Source: JAQGMV01 sp963828715
GTDB lineage: Bacteria; Pseudomonadota; Gammaproteobacteria; Burkholderiales; SG8-41
Assembly (NCBI GenBank): GCA_963828715.1
Contig: CAWHFX010000002.1
Span: forward strand, 558,001 to 622,000
Length of the DNA stretch: 64,000 nucleotides
Direction: 5' to 3'
Shown: positions 51,716 through 60,515 of the stretch, piece after piece
Position numbering within the stretch: position 1 is the first letter of the stretch
How the letters are laid out: every line of letters starts with the position of its first letter
Notes under the pieces: model-generated
The model's input: only the letters and a program-made list of their open reading frames with translations
Told to the model about the DNA's origin: nothing
Databases searched by the model: none
Translations under genes and position numbers: made by a program

Positions 51716-52498
51716 ATGGCAATGGACGTCCCACGTCCCGTACTCAGCGGCGCGAAGGCGCTCGTCGTCGGTGTCGCCAACGACCAGTCGATCGCCTACG
51801 GCTGCGCCAAAGCGTTTCGAGAGCTCGGAGCCGAGCTCGCCATCACCTACCTGAACGAAAAGTCGAAGAAGTTCGTCGAGCCGCTCGCGCAACAGCTCGA
51901 AGCACCGATCTTCAGCCTGCTCGATGTGTCGCAGCCGGGCCAGCTCGAAAAAGTGTTCGAGGAGATCCAGCAGAAATGGGGCAAGCTCGACATTCTCGTG
52001 CATTCGATCGCATGGGCGCCGAAAGAGGATCTTCAGGGCGGCCTGCTGAATTGCTCGGCTGAAGGCTTCAAGCTCGCCATGGACATCTCCTGCCATTCGT
52101 TCGTGCGCATGGCGCGTCTTGCGGCACCGCTGATGAAGGACGGCGGAACGATGTTCGCGATGAGCTATCACGGCGCAAACAAGGTCGTTCCCAATTACAA
52201 CGTGATGGGGCCCATCAAGGCAGCGCTGGAAGCGTGCTGTCGCTACCTCGCTTACGAGCTCGGCAGCAAACGCATACGCGTGCACGCGATTTCGCCCGGC
52301 CCGCTGAAAACCCGTGCAGCCTCAGGCCTCAAGGACTTCGAGCAACTGCTGAATGAAGCCGCCCAGCGTGCGCCGATCGGCGAGCTCGTGGACATCATGG
52401 ACGTCGGGTTCACCTGCGCGTTTCTTGCGACGCCGTATGCGAGGCGTCTGTCGGGCGAAACGCTCTACGTGGACGGCGGCGTGAACATCATGGCGTAG
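51716..52498 (+). CDS. fabI: FabI-type enoyl-ACP (or enoyl-CoA) reductase, copy 2
   Basis: A 260-residue FabI-like reductase (AKALVVGVANDQSIAYGCAK; catalytic YHGANKVVPNYNVMGPIKAA; C-terminal GETLYVDGGVNIMA), roughly three-quarters identical by eye to the copy at 37.4 kb. An AAGGAG site precedes it. Two copies in one 15-kb region, each in an operon with the same promoter element, and next to CoA-transferase rather than fatty-acid synthesis genes, argue that these are not the housekeeping FabI. Reduction of crotonyl-CoA or related enoyl-thioesters is possible. Confidence 0.88.
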   Translation: MAMDVPRPVLSGAKALVVGVANDQSIAYGCAKAFRELGAELAITYLNEKSKKFVEPLAQQLEAPIFSLLDVSQPGQLEKVFEEIQQKWGKLDILVHSIAWAPKEDLQGGLLNCSAEGFKLAMDISCHSFVRMARLAAPLMKDGGTMFAMSYHGANKVVPNYNVMGPIKAALEACCRYLAYELGSKRIRVHAISPGPLKTRAASGLKDFEQLLNEAAQRAPIGELVDIMDVGFTCAFLATPYARRLSGETLYVDGGVNIMA

Positions 52499-52711
52499 AC
52501 GCGAAAAGTGGGGGCCGAAGCGCTAAGGATCACGACCGGGTCGAGCGGCGCACAGCTGCAGGCACTGTTCGCCGAACTCGCGGCCCGGGCGCGCATGACC
52601 CCTGCCCGTATTTCACGATCCGTCGACTTTCATGACGCGAGCGGTCCGCCGGAATGTATGATCGGCGATCCGTCGTATCCGATCGTTCACGACAGTCGAA
52701 AAACCGGGGGC

Positions 52712-53602
52712 GTGCCGCGCTTGACCGGCGTAGTCTCAATTGGAGTCCACCGGCTCATTGCATCGCTCGCCGTTGCGAGCGGGGTGTCGTCCCTGTTTGC
52801 ACTCACTGCGTGCGCACCCATGATGTCAATGGCAGGATCCTCGGGATCAGGGGTGTTTCTCGCAACTCAGTTCGACCGCCTGAAGCTGCTGGCGGACGGC
52901 TTCAGCTATGCACAGACCGGAAAGACGCTCTCTGACCGCGCCGTGTCGAATGTTGCGGGAGCAGATTGCAGCACGTTCAATGTTGCAATGGGCAAGCCCG
53001 TATGTTCATCACCAGGCCCTCGCGCAGCGCCCGTAGAAGAACGGGACCGTTCCGTCGCCTTCAATGCGGAAGCGCAACGCTCCACGAGCGCAGGTGTAGC
53101 GATCAGCAGCCAGCAGGCTTCGGTCCCTGATGCGCTTCGAGCGACGCCTCTTCTCGCCATTCAGACTGGCGAAATTGAACGCTTCGACTGCACGAGCGGT
53201 ACACCGACCTGGCACGCGAGGATTGCTTTCGAAGCGCAAGGCGGGCAGGTGCTTGGCTTTGCCTATTACAGCATATGGAAGCCACGCACCTGTTCGATTG
53301 AATTCATGCGCGATACCGTCGGAAGCAAATGGATTGCAGCTCCCGACGGCACGGACCACGTGGATACGGCCCAGGGGCGATTTGTCATCCGCACGAGCGC
53401 CGACGCTTACGTGTTCGAGTTCCAGAACGTGCAGCGTGGGAAATTTTGCGGGATGCCGGGTGAAATCAATGGCACCATGATGATCAAGCGCGACCCCGCC
53501 AGACCGCACTGTTCAGTGGTTGGCATCATGGATACCAATGACCCCTATCTGGAAGCGTTGTATGGGTCGACGCCAGTCAAAGGACAGGCCGCACGTCGGT
53601 AG
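52712..53602 (+). CDS. Hypothetical lipoprotein
   Basis: An open frame extending from 52508. A lipoprotein signal, VASGVSSLFALTACAPM, lies inside it, so the true start is probably the GTG at 52712 (preceded by GGGGG) and not the frame's first codon. The mature protein of about 265 residues has a low-complexity Ser/Ala region and a C-terminal soluble domain with paired cysteines (IERFDCTSGTPTWHARIAFE, WKPRTCSIEF, KFCGMPGEINGTMM). No family is recognised. Base use is less biased than in neighbouring genes. It converges with hbd, 20 bases apart. Confidence 0.55.
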   Translation: MPRLTGVVSIGVHRLIASLAVASGVSSLFALTACAPMMSMAGSSGSGVFLATQFDRLKLLADGFSYAQTGKTLSDRAVSNVAGADCSTFNVAMGKPVCSSPGPRAAPVEERDRSVAFNAEAQRSTSAGVAISSQQASVPDALRATPLLAIQTGEIERFDCTSGTPTWHARIAFEAQGGQVLGFAYYSIWKPRTCSIEFMRDTVGSKWIAAPDGTDHVDTAQGRFVIRTSADAYVFEFQNVQRGKFCGMPGEINGTMMIKRDPARPHCSVVGIMDTNDPYLEALYGSTPVKGQAARR

Positions 53603-53622
53603 CCTGGACTGATGCCGCGCGG

Positions 53623-54480
53623 TTACTTGCGGGCGTAGTCGAAGAACCCGCGCCCGCTCTTGCGTCCTAGCTCGCCGGCTTCGACCTTCTCCCGCCACAA
53701 TGGACACGGCCGGTATTTCGGATCCTTGAAGCCCTCGTAGAGCACTTCGAGAATCGCCAGGCAGGTGTCGAGCCCGATGAGGTCTGCAAGTGCGAGCGGT
53801 CCGATCGGGTGCGCCATCCCGAGCTTCATCACCTGGTCGATGTCCTCGGCACTCGCGAGACGCTCCTGCAGACAGAACACCGCTTCATTCAGCATCGGCA
53901 GCAGGATGCGGTTCGCGACGAATCCCGGGCTGTTCCTCACTTCCACCGGCGTTTTGCCGATCAGTTCGGTGAGCGCCTTGATTGCGTCGTACGTGGCGTC
54001 GGAGGTCTGCAGCGCGCGTATCACCTCGACAAGCTGCATGACAGGCACCGGATTGAAGAAGTGCATCCCGATGACCTGTGCCGGCCGTTTCGTTGCCGCT
54101 GCGATGCGCGTAAGCGAAATGGACGACGTGTTGGAAGCGAGGATCGCCTCGGGACGAGCAATGCGGTCGAGATCCGCAAAGATCTTGAGCTTCAACTGCA
54201 AATTCTCCGTGGCGGCTTCCACTACGAGATCGCAGGGCGCGAGGTCGTCGAGGCGCGTCGTCGCGTTGACCCTCTGCAGCGTTTCCGTGCTCGCAGCTTC
54301 GGTCATCTTTTCCCTGCTTACCAGGCGCTTGAGGCTCGCGCCGATGGCCGCCATCCCTTTGTCGACTGCGGCCTCGTTGATGTCGTTGAGCACGACATCA
54401 AGACCGGCCGCGGCCATGACCTGCGCTATACCGTTGCCCATCGTTCCGGCGCCAATGACACCGACGATTTTCGTCTGCAT
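53623..54480 (-). CDS. hbd: 3-hydroxybutyryl-CoA dehydrogenase
   Basis: A 285-residue dehydrogenase with the NAD loop VGVIGAGTMGNGIAQVMAAAG at residues 6-26, catalytic Ser in ILASNTSSISLTRIA, His in IGMHFFNPVPVMQLVEVI and Asn/Glu in NSPGFVANRILLPMLNEAV; the C-terminal domain has LGMAHPIGPLALADLIGLD. It interconverts acetoacetyl-CoA and (S)-3-hydroxybutyryl-CoA. Last gene of the operon DUF3141-pta-ackA-scoA-scoB-hbd. Because this enzyme gives the S isomer and PHA synthase needs the R isomer, a fermentative or oxidative role fits better than direct PHB supply. Confidence 0.93.
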   Translation of the reverse strand: MQTKIVGVIGAGTMGNGIAQVMAAAGLDVVLNDINEAAVDKGMAAIGASLKRLVSREKMTEAASTETLQRVNATTRLDDLAPCDLVVEAATENLQLKLKIFADLDRIARPEAILASNTSSISLTRIAAATKRPAQVIGMHFFNPVPVMQLVEVIRALQTSDATYDAIKALTELIGKTPVEVRNSPGFVANRILLPMLNEAVFCLQERLASAEDIDQVMKLGMAHPIGPLALADLIGLDTCLAILEVLYEGFKDPKYRPCPLWREKVEAGELGRKSGRGFFDYARK

Positions 54481-54527
54481 GCTACGTTTCTCCGCTACGC
54501 CGGAGCGCGGATCGCGCCGGCGGTACG

Positions 54528-55178
54528 CTACAGAACCATCTCAGGCACGCTCGCGGGGATCGTGAGCGGAGCCTCGGTAGCGTTGATCACTTCCTGCACG
54601 CTCACCCCCGGCGCAATCTCGAGCAAGGTAGCCCGGCCCTTTGGAAACGCTATCACGGCGAGCTCCGTCACGACGAGGTCGACCGGACGCGTCGAGGTCA
54701 GCGGAAGCGAGCATTTCGCGACGATCTTCGATTTCCCCTTTGCCGTGTGCTGCATGGCGATCACAACCCGCCGTGCGCCGACGACGAGATCCATCGCACC
54801 GCCCATGCCGGGCACCATCTTTCCCGGGATCATCCAGTTCGCAAGCATTCCATGCTGGTCTATCTGAAGCCCGCCGAGCACTGTCATGTCCAGATGACCG
54901 CCTCGTATGAGCCCGAACGACATGGCGCTGTCGAACGCAGAGGCGCCCGGCAATGCGGTCACAGGGCGTCCACCGGCGTCCGTCAGCCGCGCCTGGACCC
55001 GTCCCTCTTCGGCAACGGGTCCGGTGCCGATCAGGCCGTTCTCCGACTGAAAGAAGACGTGCATGCCGGCCGGCACGTAGTTCGCCACCTGAGTGGGGAT
55101 GCCGATGCCGAGATTCACGAGCATGCCCTCGCGCAGCTCGCGCGCGATGCGCTTCGCAATGATTGTCTGGGCGTCCAT
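54528..55178 (-). CDS. 3-oxoacid/acetate CoA-transferase subunit B, second pair
   Basis: A 216-residue beta subunit closely resembling the one at 51.0 kb: MLVNLGIGIPTQVANYVPAG, catalytic Glu in FFQSENGLIGTGP, and ALPGASAFDSAMSFGLIRGG. Its start overlaps the alpha-subunit stop by one base (TGATG). The close match to the first pair suggests local duplication. hbd follows 47 bases downstream. Confidence 0.92.
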   Translation of the reverse strand: MDAQTIIAKRIARELREGMLVNLGIGIPTQVANYVPAGMHVFFQSENGLIGTGPVAEEGRVQARLTDAGGRPVTALPGASAFDSAMSFGLIRGGHLDMTVLGGLQIDQHGMLANWMIPGKMVPGMGGAMDLVVGARRVVIAMQHTAKGKSKIVAKCSLPLTSTRPVDLVVTELAVIAFPKGRATLLEIAPGVSVQEVINATEAPLTIPASVPEMVL

Positions 55179-55825
55179 CAGGCAACTCCCACAACGTAAT
55201 CGACTACAGGACCCGGCGTGGCGACATGGTCGGGTGCGATCACGCCGACCGGCACGATGTGCTCGGCTTCAACGATCACGCGATCGGCTGCCATTGCCAT
55301 CATCGGATTGAAATTGCGCGCCGTAAGCGCGTACTGAAGATTACCTTCGTAATCGGCAAGGAAAGCCTGGACAAGCGCGAAATCGGCCCGAAGCGCCACT
55401 TCGAGCAGGTATTCCCGGCCGTCTACTTCAATCTTTCGCTTGCCCTCCTCCACGACGGTGCCGACACCCGTTGGCGTGAGCACGCCGCCGAGACCGAAGC
55501 CCGCGGCGCGGATGCGCTCGATCAGCGTACCCTGCGGGACGAGCTCGACTTCCATCGAACCTTGGATCATTCTCTGCTGCGTGTCGGGGTTGAGGCCGAT
55601 ATGGCTTGCAATCGTCTTACGTACGAGACTCGCGCTAACGAGCTTGCCGATACCCACCCCGGGCTTCGCGTTGTCATTGGCGATGATGGTGAGATCGCGT
55701 TTCCGCTGGCGCACGAGCTCGTCCACCAGCCGCTCGGGCGTGCCTACGCCCATGAATCCTCCGATCATCAGGATGGCGCCATCGGGGATCATGGCGACCG
55801 CGCTTTCCACCGAAATGCACCGCAT
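55178..55825 (-). CDS. 3-oxoacid/acetate CoA-transferase subunit A, second pair
   Basis: A 215-residue alpha subunit with IPDGAILMIGGFMGVGTPER, LTIIANDNAKPGVGIGKLV and LTPTGVGTVVEEGKRKIEVD. It is co-linear with the first alpha subunit throughout. It lies 39 bases after ackA, so CoA-transfer and acyl-phosphate routes to the free acid sit in one transcript. Confidence 0.9.
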   Translation of the reverse strand: MRCISVESAVAMIPDGAILMIGGFMGVGTPERLVDELVRQRKRDLTIIANDNAKPGVGIGKLVSASLVRKTIASHIGLNPDTQQRMIQGSMEVELVPQGTLIERIRAAGFGLGGVLTPTGVGTVVEEGKRKIEVDGREYLLEVALRADFALVQAFLADYEGNLQYALTARNFNPMMAMAADRVIVEAEHIVPVGVIAPDHVATPGPVVDYVVGVA

Positions 55826-55864
55826 CGCACGTGCCTCCCGTAAGCCGTTGCGTTGTATTCGAAG

Positions 55865-57046
55865 CTAGCCTGCAATCACGCGCTGCGTATGCCGGGCGAT
55901 CATCAATTCTTCGTTGGTTGGTATCACCCACACAGCCGTAGGCCCATCCGGCGCGCTAATGCGCGGCCCACCCTTCTCGTTGGCCGTGCCGTCCACACTG
56001 ATTCCCAGCCACGCGAGACGATCGCAGACCCGCGCCCGTATTGGCGCCGAGCGCTCCCCGATGCCGCCGGTGAACACCAGCGCATCCAATCCCTCGAGCG
56101 CCGCGGCAAGCGACCCGAGTTCCCGGCAGATGCGATAGACGAAAAGATCGACTGCGAGCTTCGCGCGCGGTTCGTTGCTCGCGAGCAGCGTGCGCATATC
56201 GCTCGAAATGCCGGACACACCCAGCAGGCCCGATTCCTGGTACAGGAGCTTCTCGATCGCGCGCGCGTCCATCTTGAGCTCGTCCATGAGGAACAGAACG
56301 ACGCCAGGATCGAGGGCACCGCAGCGTGTACCCATCGGCAGTCCATCGACTGCAGTAAAGCCCATCGTGCTCGCGACGCTCTTCCCTTGATGTATCGCGC
56401 ACATGCTGGCGCCGTTGCCGAGGTGCGCCACGGCGACGCGGCCTTCCGCGGCTTTCGCATCCACGCTCGGCAGCGCACTCGCGATGTATTCGTACGAAAG
56501 CCCATGAAAGCCATAGCGCCGAACGCCACGGTCGGTGATCGCGCGCGGCAGGGCAAACGCCTGCGCAAGCTCGGACTGCGCGCGGTGGAATGCCGTATCG
56601 AAGCACGCGACCTGCGGCAGCTGCGGAAGCATCTCCGCAACGACGCGGATCGGCTTGATATTGTGAGGCTGGTGCAGCGGTGCGAGAGGCGCGAGCTTGT
56701 CGAGTTTCTCGAGCACACCCGAGTCGACCCGCACCGGTTCCGAAAATTGCATGCCGCCGTGAACCACACGGTGGCCGACTGCCACGAGCTTATAGCTCTC
56801 ACGCTGGCCGCGCAGAAAGTCCGCCAGGTGCGCAATCGCGCCTTCATGTCCGAGCTGCGTGCCGGCGTCCCATTTATGCGATCCCATGCTCGCACCCGCG
56901 GCGTCTTCGGTGGTGAAGCGCGGCGACGTGTACAGGCTCTCGATCTGTCCGCGAAACGCAAGGTCGAGTGCCTCGCCAGCCTTTGCGAACACGGAGAACT
57001 TGATGCTCGAGGACCCGGCGTTCAATACCAGGATTGCATCAGCCAT
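55865..57046 (-). CDS. ackA: Acetate kinase (or butyrate kinase-like)
   Basis: A 393-residue acetate kinase: ILVLNAGSSSIKFSVF at the N-terminus, VGHRVVHGGMQF near residue 120, FDTAFHR near residue 170, RYGFHGLSYEYI and the phosphate motif VAHLGNGASMCAI, then GLPMGTRCGALDPGVVLFLM and VFTGGIGERSAPIR. All catalytic residues expected of AckA appear present. It makes ATP from acetyl-phosphate. Starts three bases after pta. Relatives accept propionyl- or butyryl-phosphate, so the substrate may be broader. Confidence 0.93.
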   Translation of the reverse strand: MADAILVLNAGSSSIKFSVFAKAGEALDLAFRGQIESLYTSPRFTTEDAAGASMGSHKWDAGTQLGHEGAIAHLADFLRGQRESYKLVAVGHRVVHGGMQFSEPVRVDSGVLEKLDKLAPLAPLHQPHNIKPIRVVAEMLPQLPQVACFDTAFHRAQSELAQAFALPRAITDRGVRRYGFHGLSYEYIASALPSVDAKAAEGRVAVAHLGNGASMCAIHQGKSVASTMGFTAVDGLPMGTRCGALDPGVVLFLMDELKMDARAIEKLLYQESGLLGVSGISSDMRTLLASNEPRAKLAVDLFVYRICRELGSLAAALEGLDALVFTGGIGERSAPIRARVCDRLAWLGISVDGTANEKGGPRISAPDGPTAVWVIPTNEELMIARHTQRVIAG

Positions 57047-57049
57047 GCC

Positions 57050-57994
57050 TCAGCCTCCTTTGGCGCGATCGCGCCGCCATTTGGCGACAAGGGCCGCAAC
57101 CGCACACGACGCAAGGCGCGTCATGACGGAGTCGGCACGGCTGGTCAGGATGATCGGCACGCGCGCGCCGAGTACGATGCCCGCGGCATCGGCACCGGCG
57201 AGGAAGCTCAGGCTCTTCGCGAGCATGTTGCCAGCCTCGAGGTCCGGCGCAATCAGAACGTTGGCCCGCCCCGCCACGGGCGAATCGATTTTCTTGATCT
57301 GCGCCGCCTCGAGGCTGATCGCGTTGTCGAGCGCGAGCGGTCCATCGAGCAGGGCACCGGTGATCTGGCCGCGGTCGGCCATCTTGCACAGCGCTGCCGC
57401 CTCCATGGTCGACGCGAGCTTGGGATTTACCGTTTCCATCGCGGACAGGATCGCCACACGCACTTCTTTTTTCTCGTACACCTGAAGCGCGTGCGCGAGG
57501 TCGATCGCGTTCTGGATGATGTGAATCTTGTCTTCGATGTTCGGAAAGATATTGACCGCACCATCCGTGATGATCAGCGCTTCCGGGTGATTGGGCACGT
57601 CCATGACGAAGCAGTGGCTGATGCGCCGCCGCGTCCGCAGGCCTGTCTCGCGCTTGACCACCGCGGCCATCAGCTCGTCGGTGTGCAGGCTGCCTTTCAT
57701 CAGCGCTTCCGCTTTGCCTTCGCGCACGAGCGCGACCGCGGCGTCCGCAGCGGCTTCCGCACCGGCGACGTCGACGATCTGCGTACTGCCGAGATCGAGG
57801 TCGTGGGCCTTGGCTTCCGCGCGGATACGCGCCTCCGGACCGACGAGGATCGGTGCGATCAGGCCCATGCGCGCAGCTTCGAGCGCGCCCTGGAGCGAGC
57901 TCTGGTCACACGGGTACGCGACGGCCGTTGGAGTGGGCGGCAGCGTCTTGCAAAAAGCGATTAGGCGTTCGTACTTCTCATGTCTTTGACTCAT
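57050..57994 (-). CDS. Phosphate acetyl/butyryltransferase
   Basis: A 314-residue single-domain phosphotransacylase: VAYPCDQSSLQGALEAARMG, LIAPILVGPEARIRAE, LMKGSLHTDELMAAVV, and ADRGQITGALLDGPLALDNA. The absence of the long N-terminal regulatory domain and the sequence style fit the Ptb/short Pta group. Start at 57994 is the methionine just before SQRHEKY, overlapping the DUF3141 gene by 17 bases. With ackA it forms an ATP-yielding route from acyl-CoA to acid. It is paralogous to the second domain of the MaoC fusion. Confidence 0.9.
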   Translation of the reverse strand: MSQRHEKYERLIAFCKTLPPTPTAVAYPCDQSSLQGALEAARMGLIAPILVGPEARIRAEAKAHDLDLGSTQIVDVAGAEAAADAAVALVREGKAEALMKGSLHTDELMAAVVKRETGLRTRRRISHCFVMDVPNHPEALIITDGAVNIFPNIEDKIHIIQNAIDLAHALQVYEKKEVRVAILSAMETVNPKLASTMEAAALCKMADRGQITGALLDGPLALDNAISLEAAQIKKIDSPVAGRANVLIAPDLEAGNMLAKSLSFLAGADAAGIVLGARVPIILTSRADSVMTRLASCAVAALVAKWRRDRAKGG

Positions 57995-60335
57995 ATGGGC
58001 TTCCTTCAAGCGATTGCAGGCTCACGCCGAGCTGGACGCCCTTGCCCCCCGGCGCAGGCGCGCCGGTCAGCACGTTGCGCACGCGCTCGACCATCGCCAG
58101 CTGCTCCGCGGTCGGTTTGGAATCCACGACCCGCTTGTCTGTCATCACACGCTCGATCAGGGTGACCATCCGCTGGCGTTCGTCGTGGTCCAGGAGTTGC
58201 GGCAGCGTTGCGATCGCCTCGTCCGGCGCATTGCGCACGATGATCTCCTGCTCGCCGCGAATGCGGCGCCACTGATCCAGCGGCAGCTCCGGGACGAGGT
58301 TCGCGTAATCTCTCGCGAGCTCCTGGCGCATGGTGACGCGCGACAGCGGCAGCGGCTCGCCTTTGCGGCCCAGCAGGTACGCAATGCGAGCGAAGGCCTC
58401 CGTGTAGCCCCCCTTCGCAATGCGGCCAACCGCTTCCTTTATGTATCGTTCACGGACGTCGGCCGGTTGGGGCTCGCCTTTCGCCTCGGCTTGACGCCCT
58501 TCAGCGAGGTAGAACTCGTACATGTTCGCGTAAGTCGTGAAGAACGCGTTTTCGGTTGCCGCGTCGCGTACGGCACGGTAATAGTCGAGCGCCGCACTAA
58601 AGAGCTCGGAATTGAGCTTTTCGCCCCTGCGGAGCGGATCGTCCGCCGGTAGTGCCTGACGCTGGGCCTTAACCGTTTGTGCTGCCGGTCCAAGCCAGGC
58701 AAGCCATGGATTCATGTCGGAAATCGCCCAGCGCTGGAAGCGCAGCGGGTGAAACTGGCGGCCGAGCTTCGCCGTGAGCTCGTTTGACGTCGCCTTGACG
58801 AACGGCCGCAGGAAAAGCTCGTACGCGCGCTGATTGAACTCGGATACGGCGGCGACGGCTTCGAACGGGCGCTCGTCCGCCCGCTGCAGACGGTTCAGTC
58901 GCGCGATGACATCTTCGAGGCGGTGCTCTCGGAACTCGACTTCGTACTCGCGCTTGCCGTCGGCGCCGGTGTGCTCACTGATCGCCATCCCGTACAGGCC
59001 CGCCGGCAGCATCTCCACGGACTTCATCACCTCGACGATTTGCGCGTGCTCTTTCTTGGCCACCTTGCCCGAGACGAATATCCCGAGATGGCCGACGTTC
59101 TGATGCAGGAGACCGACGATCACCTGTCCGCGCGCCTTGATCTCCTCGGTGCTGCCGTAAATGTCGGCGACCCAGTTAAAAGCCTGTTGCGGCGGCGTGA
59201 TGTTGTCGCCCAGCGACGCGAACAGGATGATCGGCGCCTTGATGTCGCGCAGGTCGAACTCCTTGCCGCCGGTCTGCTTCACTTCGCCTGACCAGAGCTT
59301 GTTGCCGACAAACAGATTGCGCGTAATCCATTCGATCTCGTCGCGGTTCATGAGATGAAAACCGCCCCACCAGCGCTCGAACTCGAGGAAGCGCGGGGGT
59401 TCCGTGTCGACATTGGTGAACACGTGGTAGTACTTGTCCCAGAAGGTGTTCGCGGGATTGAGGTTCTCGAAGTTCTGCACCAGCTCGGCACCGTCGAAAA
59501 CGCCGTTTCCGCGATCCGCCATGTACGACGCCAGCCACGCGCCGCCGAGCATGCCGCCCGCGTAGCGCATCGGGTTGTCGCCCTCACCTTCGGACCACGC
59601 GCCGCCCCAGTAGGACATCGGCGCACCGTTGATGACGATGGGCCCGGTGTCCTCAGGATCGGCGGATCCGAGCATCATCGCCGCCCAGCCACCCTGGCAG
59701 TTGCCTACAAGGGCCGGCTTCGGGCTGTCGGGGTGCCGCTGGCGAACGATGCGCACGAACTGTTTTTCGGCCTCGCAAACGTCGAGCAGCGTCTGGCCGG
59801 GCTCCGGATCGCGGAAGAAGATAAGGAAGTACACGGGATGGCCTGCGGCAAGTGCGACGCCGACCTGTGAATCATCCTTGAACCCGCCGATGCCGGGGCC
59901 GTGCCCCGCGCGCGGATCGATGATGATGTAGGGCCGCTTCTTCGCATCGACAGTCACGCCGGCCGGCGGTTTGATCGCGACGAGGGCGTAATTGACCGGC
60001 CGCTCGAAGTGCCGGGCATCCACGATCGTGTCGTATTCGAAATTGAGCACCGGAGGCATGCCCTTGCGCGTATGCTCGATGAAGTTGTTGCCGCGCTGAC
60101 GCAGCGTATCCCAGAACAGGATCGACCGCTGCGCGAAGTCAACGCTGTAGCGATACATGCTCGTCCACGGGTCTGCGGTCTGAACTGCGGCCGCTGCTGC
60201 CGCGGCGTGCGCCTTGTAAGCCTGCTCGACGCGTTGCGTATAGTGCTCCTGCGCGATTTTCATCCGCTTTTGCAAGAGCGAAGCGACTTTGGTCGCCACA
60301 TCCTGACTATGGGCGAGCTGACTGGAGAAATCCAT
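57978..60335 (-). CDS. DUF3141 protein, PhaC-like alpha/beta hydrolase
   Basis: A 785-residue protein. Residues about 95-470 form an alpha/beta hydrolase domain resembling PHA synthase: nucleophile elbow ALVGNCQGGWAAMML with Cys, ASLGDNITPPQQAFNW with Asp, and LHQNVGHLGIFVSG with His. The N-terminal 90 residues are helical and Ala-rich (YKAHAAAAAAAVQTADP). The C-terminal 300 residues are helical and specific to DUF3141. It heads the operon with pta, ackA, CoA-transferase and hbd. Either a PHB-associated acyltransferase/depolymerase or a granule protein is plausible; activity is not established. Confidence 0.85.
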   Translation of the reverse strand: MDFSSQLAHSQDVATKVASLLQKRMKIAQEHYTQRVEQAYKAHAAAAAAAVQTADPWTSMYRYSVDFAQRSILFWDTLRQRGNNFIEHTRKGMPPVLNFEYDTIVDARHFERPVNYALVAIKPPAGVTVDAKKRPYIIIDPRAGHGPGIGGFKDDSQVGVALAAGHPVYFLIFFRDPEPGQTLLDVCEAEKQFVRIVRQRHPDSPKPALVGNCQGGWAAMMLGSADPEDTGPIVINGAPMSYWGGAWSEGEGDNPMRYAGGMLGGAWLASYMADRGNGVFDGAELVQNFENLNPANTFWDKYYHVFTNVDTEPPRFLEFERWWGGFHLMNRDEIEWITRNLFVGNKLWSGEVKQTGGKEFDLRDIKAPIILFASLGDNITPPQQAFNWVADIYGSTEEIKARGQVIVGLLHQNVGHLGIFVSGKVAKKEHAQIVEVMKSVEMLPAGLYGMAISEHTGADGKREYEVEFREHRLEDVIARLNRLQRADERPFEAVAAVSEFNQRAYELFLRPFVKATSNELTAKLGRQFHPLRFQRWAISDMNPWLAWLGPAAQTVKAQRQALPADDPLRRGEKLNSELFSAALDYYRAVRDAATENAFFTTYANMYEFYLAEGRQAEAKGEPQPADVRERYIKEAVGRIAKGGYTEAFARIAYLLGRKGEPLPLSRVTMRQELARDYANLVPELPLDQWRRIRGEQEIIVRNAPDEAIATLPQLLDHDERQRMVTLIERVMTDKRVVDSKPTAEQLAMVERVRNVLTGAPAPGGKGVQLGVSLQSLEGSPYESKT

Positions 60336-60429
60336 GGGGACCACCTGTTCGAAGCGAACGGCCGTTCAGTGAAATTGCCGGTAGCGCCACGCGGCGGGCG
60401 CGTCACGCTGGCTAATGCGAGTTACTTCG

Positions 60430-60476
60430 ATACTGTCCCCGGGCACTGGGCCGATACAATTGGACTTTGGTCCCAG
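60430..60476 (-). promoter_or_regulatory. Dyad promoter element upstream of the DUF3141-pta-ackA operon
   Basis: The minus strand reads GGGACCAAAGTCCAATTG (60459-60474 region), one base off the perfect dyad, with CAGTAT at 60435-60430 starting 33 bases past the centre. Centre to start codon is about 132 bases. The extended TGGGACC outer half-site matches the DUF3300 copy. Confidence 0.75.
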
Positions 60477-60515
60477 CACCCGGTGGTGGCGTTACTGCGG
60501 TTTGTTACGGTCTTC

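Noticed and set aside
52736..52750. CAATTGGAGTCC near the hypothetical lipoprotein gene
   Set aside because: No second half-site, no -10 at the expected distance and probably within the coding region.
55853..57964. Very long open frame of about 700 codons on the plus strand
   Set aside because: It lies opposite acetate kinase and phosphotransacylase, is rich in Arg/His, has no domain and is a high-GC shadow frame.
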